Assembly (NCBI GenBank): GCA_022008415.1
Contig: JAIRBC010000034.1
Location: forward strand, 1 to 37,787
Direction of reading: 5' to 3'
From: Cerina litoralis
Lineage (GTDB): Bacteria > Bacteroidota > Bacteroidia > Flavobacteriales > Flavobacteriaceae
Length of the DNA stretch: 37,787 bases
In this document: positions 18,693 through 24,727 of the stretch, one piece after another
Layout of the letters: each line of letters starts with the position of its first letter
Position numbering within the stretch: position 1 is the first letter of the stretch
Translations under genes and position numbers: made by a program
Notes under the pieces: model-generated
Database searches by the model: none
The model's input: the letters and a program-made list of their open reading frames with translations, nothing else
What the model was told of the DNA's origin: nothing

Positions 18693-18719
18693 CATAACTT
18701 TGGCCAAACCGAAGTTATG
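18693..18719 (+). promoter_or_regulatory. Hairpin sequestering the transposase start codon
   Basis: CATAACTT (18693-18700) pairs perfectly with AAGTTATG (18712-18719), which contains the transposase ATG; the loop includes the palindrome TTTGGCCAAA. In IS10 and IS50, read-through transcripts fold so that translation initiation is hidden. This structure could serve the same purpose. The stem is seen directly; its function is inferred. Confidence 0.5.
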
Positions 18720-19889
18720 AATACAGGTAAATATATTTTTGCCCAGGTGCTTTCGCTGATAAACCGTTATGAGTTTGGAAAGTGTGTTGACCGTTACAAT
18801 GGTGATTACCGTACACGCGAGCTGAATTGTTGGAACCAGTTCGTACAGCTTTTCTTTGTCCAGCTGACCGGTAGAAACGGAATCCGTGACATCTGCCTTT
18901 GCTTAACGGCGCACAAGAGCCAATTGTACCATTTGGGGATAAAGCAGAGCGTGGACCACTCCACCCTTGCCAGAGCAAATGAGAACAGGGACTGGCGCAT
19001 TTACGCAGATTTTGGCTACTATCTCATAAACCTTGTCAAGCCATTGTATACGGAAAACCATCCACTGCTATCGGGCATCGACGAAGATATCCTTGTCTTG
19101 GATTCGACCACCATATCGGTCAGTTTGACCCTAATGGACTGGGCACACGGCAAGTATTCGAGGGGCGCAGTAAAAATGCACACACTATTGGACCTTAGGG
19201 GCAGCATACCGACGTTCATACATATGACCGACGGAAAATATCACGATGTTAATGCACTGGATGAGATTGAGATTGTCCCGGGCGCCATATATGTGATGGA
19301 TAAGGCCTACATCGATTTTGGGCGCCTGTTCAGATTGGCGCAAAGCAATGCGTTCTTTGTTGTGCGCGCCAAGAGCAACCTGAAATTCAAGGCGGCCGCA
19401 TCAAGGAAAGTGGACAAAACCACTGGATTGCGGTGCGATCAATCGATAAGGCTGACCATGGCCAAGAGCAGAAAACAGTATCCTGAAAAAATAAGGCACA
19501 TCAAATATTATGACAGCGAGAAGGACATTACCCTTATATTCATGACCAACAACTTTGACATGGTAGCATTGGAAGTGACAGCGGTGTACAAAAGCCGTTG
19601 GCAGATAGAGGTCTTTTTCAAATGGATAAAACAGAACCTTCAGGTAAAGACCCTCTGGGGCCACTCTGAAAATGCGGTGAAGACCCATTTATGGATAGCA
19701 ATATGCACGTACCTGACCGTAGCTTACTTAAAACAACAGTTCCGAAGTCCATACTCGGTCTATGAAATGACGCAAATTCTGGGAATTTCGACCTTTGCCA
19801 AAACACCTGTAAATGAACTGTTTACAGAAAAACATATAAATCTAAATATCAAAGAACAACTTAACTTATTTAATAACAGCGAATTATAA
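18717..19889 (+). CDS. IS4-family transposase
   Basis: This 390-residue DDE transposase catalyses cut-and-paste movement of the surrounding element. The N-terminal ~75 residues form the DUF4372-like DNA-binding region. Catalytic residues are visible: Asp129 in LVLDSTTI, Asp195 in YVMDKAYID, and Glu298 in the IS4 signature Y-(2)-R-(3)-E-(6)-K (Tyr291, Arg294, Glu298, Lys305) within YKSRWQIEVFFKWIKQ. The gene is full-length with no frameshift, so the element may still be active. The start codon is ATG inside a hairpin. The stop codon overlaps the right inverted repeat. Confidence 0.93.
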   Translation: MNTGKYIFAQVLSLINRYEFGKCVDRYNGDYRTRELNCWNQFVQLFFVQLTGRNGIRDICLCLTAHKSQLYHLGIKQSVDHSTLARANENRDWRIYADFGYYLINLVKPLYTENHPLLSGIDEDILVLDSTTISVSLTLMDWAHGKYSRGAVKMHTLLDLRGSIPTFIHMTDGKYHDVNALDEIEIVPGAIYVMDKAYIDFGRLFRLAQSNAFFVVRAKSNLKFKAAASRKVDKTTGLRCDQSIRLTMAKSRKQYPEKIRHIKYYDSEKDITLIFMTNNFDMVALEVTAVYKSRWQIEVFFKWIKQNLQVKTLWGHSENAVKTHLWIAICTYLTVAYLKQQFRSPYSVYEMTQILGISTFAKTPVNELFTEKHINLNIKEQLNLFNNSEL

Positions 19890-19904
19890 ACGAAACAGTA
19901 CTAA
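19882..19904. repeat. Right terminal inverted repeat of IS
   Basis: Reverse complement of this segment matches the left repeat at 18 of 23 positions. It overlaps the TAA stop of the transposase (19887-19889). The outermost bases also create a TAATTTTG (-7-like) sequence at 19902-19909. Confidence 0.6.
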
Positions 19905-19939
19905 TTTTGATTATAAAATCCACATTTAATTGCAGTGGA

Positions 19940-19992
19940 TTGATGTTGTAAGAAAGAAATAAAGTAATTTTGGGACAAACGTTTATTGCATT
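19940..19992 (+). promoter_or_regulatory. lacI-type gene promoter with autoregulatory operator O4
   Basis: TTG (19940-19942), a 22-base spacer and TAATTTTG (19965-19972) fit the Bacteroidota promoter pattern. Operator-like acaaacgtttattgca (from 19975) lies directly after the -7 box, at the probable transcription start, and ends just before the ATG at 19994. It keeps the CAAACGTTT core of O1/O2 but lacks the perfect GCGCAAA half. The layout predicts autorepression. Both elements lie outside the insertion sequence and are intact. Confidence 0.55.
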
Positions 19993-19993
19993 T

Positions 19994-21040
19994 ATGGCTG
20001 AAAGGGACAACACCCACAACAAAGTAAACATTAGGGATATCGCCGGAATAGCAGGCTTGTCGATTACCACGGTTTCCAGAGTACTCAATGGAAAGGCCCA
20101 GGAGTACAGGATAGGGAAAAAATCCCAGGAAAAGATTAAGAGGATAGCTAAGGAACTAAACTATGTCCCAAATCAATTTGCCGCTAACCTAAAGAGCGGA
20201 AAGAGCAATACCATAGCCTTGATAGTACCTTCGCTGAACAATCCCTTTTTTGCCGAAATTGCCAGTAGGATAAACACCGAAATCAGAAAACACGGATACA
20301 TCACCATAATTGGCGATAGCGGGGAGGATCAAGAAATAGAAAAAACAGAACTGCGCCAACTGCTAGCCAGGAACATCGAGGGCCTTATAATCGTACCATG
20401 CGGAAATCAGTGGGAGCATATCTATAGATTACACGACCAAGGTATGCCGATCGTTTGCATAGACAGGTATTTTGAGGATTTGGAAATCCCATTTGTCTCC
20501 ACCGACAACTATGAGGGTGCTTATTTGGCAGCAAAGCACTTCGTAGAGCATGGGCATTGCAACATAGCCTGTATCCAAGGCGTTCGGGAATCCAACACCA
20601 ATAGGCTTAGAGTGAAAGGATTTAAGGATGCGTTGAAAGAATTCGGGTTGGATAGTACCAATATTGTAGGCAATGATTTTACAACAAAGAACGGATATAA
20701 TGAAACAAAGCTGTTACTTGGTCGTAAAATTAGGCCAACCGCCATATTTGCACTGAGCAATACAATTGCTTTAGGTTGCATAAAGGCTATCAAAGAAAAA
20801 GACCTCAGAGTTCCCGAAGATATTTCCTTAATTACTTTTGATGACCACCCGTACCTCGATTTTTTGTCGACCCCTTTAACTTGTATTGCACAACCTGTAA
20901 AGAGCATAAGTAAAATGGCGGTACAATTTATCTTTTCGATACTTACAGATAAAAAGACCAAAACGGCTCAAATACTTCTTAAGCCAAAAATGAAATCCAG
21001 AAGTTCTGTTGGAAGAATTGGTCGATTCCCTATATCATAA
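19994..21040 (+). CDS. LacI-family transcriptional regulator of the nucleoside locus
   Basis: This ~348-residue regulator has an N-terminal helix-turn-helix (VNIRDIAGIAGLSITTVSRVLNG), the hinge region PNQFAANLKSGKSNTIALIVPSL, and a periplasmic-binding-protein-like effector domain (NPFFAEIA, DRYFEDLEIPFVSTDNYEGA, FALSNTIALG, ITFDDHPYLDFLSTPLTCIAQP). I chose ATG 19994 over an upstream TTG at 19970, which would overlap the promoter and operator. It is divergent from the susC operon. Four related operator-like sites lie between its start and susC, one overlapping the susC promoter. The effector is probably ribose, a nucleoside or a base (inference). Described rus-type ribose loci that I know use other regulator families. 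Confidence 0.93.
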   Translation: MAERDNTHNKVNIRDIAGIAGLSITTVSRVLNGKAQEYRIGKKSQEKIKRIAKELNYVPNQFAANLKSGKSNTIALIVPSLNNPFFAEIASRINTEIRKHGYITIIGDSGEDQEIEKTELRQLLARNIEGLIIVPCGNQWEHIYRLHDQGMPIVCIDRYFEDLEIPFVSTDNYEGAYLAAKHFVEHGHCNIACIQGVRESNTNRLRVKGFKDALKEFGLDSTNIVGNDFTTKNGYNETKLLLGRKIRPTAIFALSNTIALGCIKAIKEKDLRVPEDISLITFDDHPYLDFLSTPLTCIAQPVKSISKMAVQFIFSILTDKKTKTAQILLKPKMKSRSSVGRIGRFPIS

Positions 21041-21514
21041 GTAATCTGGGTTGGATATAAGGAATTAACAAAACAGGGCCAATTATGATATTGTTCCGGT
21101 CCCGAATTTAATGTCGGGCTCTTTTCCTGAAAAGGAATAAATGATTGGGCTGGCCACAAGATTCGTTAATAAATTGCCAAACCCCATCTGGCGTGAATGC
21201 TCCGCTTGACATATGTTCTTGATTTGATTGATTGGAAAGGCAGACGCAAAAAAGAACGGTGAGGACATAATAATGCTTGAGTAGGGGAGACTGGCGACAG
21301 CATTTATAACATTAATAATTTAACTATTGACCTGCATGACTAACAAATTTCTATTGACCAATTGTAAAAGCCAAATACTACACTCTATGATTTTTTAACG
21401 TAAAACTAATTTCTTCGTACATAGTATTTTAATTCCTGTACTTTTTTTAAATCGTTTTATCGGTGGGAGCCTCCTCTTGCAGAAAATGTACAATCTATTG
21501 CCAAAGGTTTGCTA
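21041..21514. other. Intergenic stretch between convergent genes
   Basis: No convincing gene is present on either strand. Apart from a weak terminator-like hairpin near 21101 I see nothing functional. Confidence 0.4.
21101..21126 (+). terminator. Weak terminator candidate after the LacI-type gene
   Basis: CCCGA (21101-21105) and TCGGG (21114-21118) form a 5-base stem around an 8-base loop, followed by CTCTTTTCC. It lies about 60 bases past the stop codon. The stem is short, so this is tentative. Confidence 0.3.
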
Positions 21515-21958
21515 TTATATCAATCTAATATTGGTCTTTAACCCTTCTATTATTCCTAATATATTGCTTACCGTCTCATTGAAATAATAGGTCACCAGAT
21601 CATGCGGAATTCGGATGGTGGTAAACCCGTTTTTGAAAGAATGCATGGTTTCCTCCAAATGTTCGATTGCCCTATCTTCGGTAATCATTAAATATTCTGT
21701 ATCTATTTCGATATTGAGCTTTACCCTAGAAATGGCAATATCAATTGATTTCTTACCGTCCCACCATGCCAAGGTTGGATTCGCACCGGCCTTTTTCAGG
21801 CCATAGTATAATTGAATTGCCTCCTTGGGAGTGCCGTATTTTTTTGTGAGCTTATCAATTAATGCCTTGTGGCGGGCACATAGTTCTACACCCAGGGTGG
21901 CCATCGCACTTTTATGGTCGATATAGGTGAGAACATTTTTACATTCTAAACAGGTCAT
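21515..21958 (-). CDS. Hypothetical protein: Cys/His zinc-site N-terminus + PD-(D/E)xK-like core
   Basis: I know no assigned function. The 147-residue protein begins MTCLECKNVL and has CARH about 23 residues later, a possible zinc-binding CxxC...CxxH site. The middle reads WWDGKKSIDIAISRVKLNIEIDTEY: an Asp in one strand (IDIAI) and an ExD in the next (IEID), followed by an amphipathic helix and the strand FTTIRIPHDLV. That order resembles the DUF559/very-short-patch-repair type of PD-(D/E)xK nuclease fold, though the usual Lys position is unclear. A minus-strand TAGCTTTG at 22172-22165 could be its -7 box (TTG spacer of only 16). It is monocistronic. A noncatalytic relative or a sensor is possible. 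Confidence 0.7.
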   Translation of the reverse strand: MTCLECKNVLTYIDHKSAMATLGVELCARHKALIDKLTKKYGTPKEAIQLYYGLKKAGANPTLAWWDGKKSIDIAISRVKLNIEIDTEYLMITEDRAIEHLEETMHSFKNGFTTIRIPHDLVTYYFNETVSNILGIIEGLKTNIRLI

Positions 21959-22435
21959 TTGTGTAGGTTGGTTTTAATCGGGGATAATAATAACCAAGAT
22001 TTTTTTAAAATTATTAGATGTGTCCGATGTGTGAAAATGATATATGGGTTGAAATACGATCTTTTAGATGAAATGCAGGGTTGGAGCGTATTTTGGGCAG
22101 CTTGAGTGAAGTGATTTAATCTTTTTTTAAAACGGGGAATAAAAATATTTTTAAATTTTATTGTCAAAGCTATTTTGTTTGGAACCATCAAAATCATTGA
22201 GTAAATCGCAAAATTCATTGGTGAAATAAAAAGTTTATAGAAGTCTGTAGTTGAGCAGATAATAATTCTTTCTTGATATACTTTTTCCTTCATTGTCCTT
22301 TCTTTTACATAGATGTAGAATCTCCGGAAAGCACCTTTTGAATGGGTAGTTAGACCATTATTTATTGACTTTGGCCAATAATATTTTCTGGGTATACGCT
22401 TTGGGTATAACTTCCCCCAAATTAAATGAAGAACT
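21959..22435. other. AT-rich divergent intergenic region
   Basis: It lies between the gene at 21515-21958 and a small plus-strand gene at 22436. A minus-strand TAnnTTTG match is at 22165-22172. No coding frame looks real; long minus-strand frames here give a low-quality basic/hydrophobic translation. Confidence 0.35.
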
Positions 22436-22606
22436 ATGAAATCAATTTTACTCATTAAGGAAATCTATCTAGAAGGATTTAAAAACTTGGGACATTTTAT
22501 TACAAAAAACTTTTTCAAGGGCTATGCATGGGTATGCTTTTTTTTAACGGCAATTACGATCTATGCTTTCATTTATAGATTGGCAACGGGTTTCGCCTTT
22601 GATTAG
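22436..22606 (+). CDS. Small membrane protein, DUF6747-like
   Basis: This 56-residue protein starts MKSILLIKEIYLEGFKNLG and continues into one hydrophobic segment (VCFFLTAITIYAFIYRLATG), ending GFAFD. The amphipathic lead followed by one membrane helix and a conserved-looking tail resembles small flavobacterial proteins I associate with DUF6747; the assignment is from memory. It has a clean ATG and stop and is too short for ordinary gene finders. A second small membrane-protein frame follows 26 bases later. Function unknown. Confidence 0.7.
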   Translation: MKSILLIKEIYLEGFKNLGHFITKNFFKGYAWVCFFLTAITIYAFIYRLATGFAFD

Positions 22607-22632
22607 TTATAAATATTTTATTCAATTTCGTT

Positions 22633-22737
22633 ATGATAAAAAGAAAGTTCGATTTTACGGATATAATGGTATTCTTTTGTTTCTTGTTCCTTTCCTTCAT
22701 TATTTTTCTTATGGTCAAAGCTTCTAGCCTAATATGA
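22633..22737 (+). CDS. Possible 34-residue single-pass membrane microprotein
   Basis: The frame begins MIKRKFDFTDIMVFFCFLFL and ends in a short polar tail after one hydrophobic stretch. It follows the 22436-22606 gene by 26 bases on the same strand, so the two may be co-transcribed. There is no family recognition and the length is short, so chance remains possible. Confidence 0.4.
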   Translation: MIKRKFDFTDIMVFFCFLFLSFIIFLMVKASSLI

Positions 22738-22990
22738 GAGCCAGTTAGGACCCCAATAGGACCTTCAAGTATATTTTAAAGTGCTTTGTCGAGCCCGATC
22801 TTTTACCGACTCCTGTTTGTTTGGGATCGATACTTCGTGCCATTCGGCTAGCGGTAGTTCCGGACTTCATGGATTTTTTTCACAACCTTCGCTTTTCCTG
22901 TAAGATATTGGGGTATCTACTAGGTAGGAATTATTCATTCACCCAAAAACAACTTTTGCCCAGCAATTGTCTGTAATTAGTTTGGTTTTC

Positions 22991-24715
22991 CTAACGTTTG
23001 GGGCCTTTACTATCGACCTTCATTATCCACAATTCGTCGGTGTAGGTTCCGTTGTAATGTGATCTGTAATCTGCAAGGGCCTCTTGCCAGGAGTCATAGC
23101 GATTTAGATATACATATTTTAAGCCATTTCTGGTGTTTAAAAAATATTCTGCATTAATATCCATGCCGCCCAGTTTACCTATGAATTTATTAAGATATAA
23201 GTCACCTTTATAAACGTTGGCCACAAGATAATATCCCTCCGCGACCCCTGGCAGATATTGGACCGGCCTATTTGCTGCGTTGTTCCGTTTTGCATCTTGA
23301 GCAAAATTGCCTTCGGGAATATGGCCTTTTGCCGAAGAAGCATGAACCCGTACATTATCATGTGTCTTTGGTACTATGACGTCGGTTTGAAAACTGATCT
23401 TCGAACTTGTGCTTTTAAAATTTTTGTGCTCGACTTTGTTTTCGACAATGGCAAACTCGTAGTTGTCATAAGGAAGCTTTGGCACTTTTCTTTGATTATT
23501 ATTCATAAAATACACCTTACGTGCCTTTTCCTCAAGATTAAGCTGGCTACCGTTAACCTCATTTCTGACCATTCCAATGACCAAATCAAATCTTTGTTCC
23601 AAGTCTTTTTGTCTGTTAAATTCAAGGGAATCTTGCCGAAATATAAGTTCGGCCAAGATTTTGTTATTTTCTTCTAGTTTATGTTTTGGTTCCGTTATTT
23701 CCCCATCCTTAGAATTAAGGACCGCATTTTGATCAAGCTCTTCTCGCCCATCTGCAACCTGGTTCTTTTGATTCTCCAGCATGACCCTGTCCTCGGTCAA
23801 CGTGGGTGCAAAGGAATATGCAAAGGATAATTCATAGGTGATTCCAAAGTTGTTAAAGTTGTTGGATACTCCATTTTCCATGGTATATCCCAAAGAAATA
23901 TGTTTTCCCAAATTAAAGCCGACCCCAGTAGAAACCCCGTAATAGCTATCGTACCCCCCTTGCAACCATCCTAATTTTGGTAGGTCCAAGATCAGGCTTC
24001 CCCCTAGGACTATATCGTCCTGTCCGGGTTTGCGTACGGTGGCCAACGGCAATAGTCTCCCTTTTTCGAACATACCGGAGGTGATTTTTAACTCATATGT
24101 ATATTGTAGTTGTCCAGAGAAGGTCTTGTCCCTAAAATCGGTCAGGGACTCCCTGTATTTCAGATTGTAGTCAATTAGGTTTTGTGCAAAAACACCGAAG
24201 TCAAATTGTCCGTACGAAATATTGAACCCTGGTTGAAAGGATAAAAGGGCACTATCTTGAAAGCCACTTATTAGCGGATCATAATCTACCGTTATGACCC
24301 TGTTTTCATCAAAGCCACTATTGTAGTATGCGAGATTGGCACCGAAAGTAAAGTTGCTCTTATCGCTCAATCTAATACCATACGCGTAATTGGCCAGCAC
24401 ACCGTAGTTGCTTATGGTGCCAGCCCGTTGGGTGTAAAGGCTGAGCCCCAAGCCACTGCGATCGCCTATCCTTCCACTGTAGCTTAGGAAGTAAGTCTGG
24501 TTGTTATCGTCAAAGGCTACCGATTGGTTTCGGTGAAATAGGTTGAGATACGATTTGTCCTCCCTGACCGTGGAATAGGTCGGGTTTATCAAGAAACGGT
24601 CGAACTTCAATAAATTTTGCGAGGGTACGTTATATGTGACAAAAGGACTCTCCGTTTGACCGTAGTCTTCTGTAAGGGCTGTGATACAGACCAAAAGAAA
24701 TAGTAAGTTTTTCAT
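22991..24715 (-). CDS. PorP/SprF-family T9SS membrane protein with C-terminal SPOR-like tail
   Basis: This 574-residue outer-membrane protein has a signal peptide (about 1-19) and a PorP/SprF beta-barrel region (about 25-300; INPTYSTV, GLGLSLYTQRAGTISNYG, repeated amphipathic strands). A charged helical linker follows (about 305-375). The tail (about 485-570) contains GYYLVANVYKGDLYLNKF and NGLKYVYLNRYDSWQEAL, resembling a SPOR peptidoglycan-binding domain. PorP/SprF proteins work with partner proteins carrying a gliding-motility C-terminal domain, helping to secrete and fix them at the surface. Such a partner gene ends 12 bases upstream of this start, so they form one operon. The SPOR-like tail would tether the barrel to the cell wall, as in some longer family members. 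Confidence 0.88.
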   Translation of the reverse strand: MKNLLFLLVCITALTEDYGQTESPFVTYNVPSQNLLKFDRFLINPTYSTVREDKSYLNLFHRNQSVAFDDNNQTYFLSYSGRIGDRSGLGLSLYTQRAGTISNYGVLANYAYGIRLSDKSNFTFGANLAYYNSGFDENRVITVDYDPLISGFQDSALLSFQPGFNISYGQFDFGVFAQNLIDYNLKYRESLTDFRDKTFSGQLQYTYELKITSGMFEKGRLLPLATVRKPGQDDIVLGGSLILDLPKLGWLQGGYDSYYGVSTGVGFNLGKHISLGYTMENGVSNNFNNFGITYELSFAYSFAPTLTEDRVMLENQKNQVADGREELDQNAVLNSKDGEITEPKHKLEENNKILAELIFRQDSLEFNRQKDLEQRFDLVIGMVRNEVNGSQLNLEEKARKVYFMNNNQRKVPKLPYDNYEFAIVENKVEHKNFKSTSSKISFQTDVIVPKTHDNVRVHASSAKGHIPEGNFAQDAKRNNAANRPVQYLPGVAEGYYLVANVYKGDLYLNKFIGKLGGMDINAEYFLNTRNGLKYVYLNRYDSWQEALADYRSHYNGTYTDELWIMKVDSKGPKR

Positions 24716-24727
24716 GCTGGTCTAGAG

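Larger units (their letters stand above)
18606..19904 (+). mobile_element. IS4-family insertion sequence, apparently complete
   Basis: The element carries one intact transposase gene and imperfect terminal inverted repeats. The left repeat at 18606-18628 (TTAGTGCTGTTGCGTTAAG...) matches the reverse complement of 19882-19904 (TTAGTACTGTTTCGTTTAT...) at 18 of 23 positions; the right repeat overlaps the transposase stop codon. The exact outer border is uncertain by a few bases and I could not identify a target-site duplication. It lies between the susC operon and its divergent LacI-type regulator gene. Confidence 0.75.

Noticed and set aside
21955-22455. 166-codon minus-strand frame upstream of the small nuclease-like gene
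   Set aside because: Composition is poor for a protein (Ile/Lys/Phe-rich, no motifs) and it overlaps the start of the convincing 56-residue plus-strand gene.
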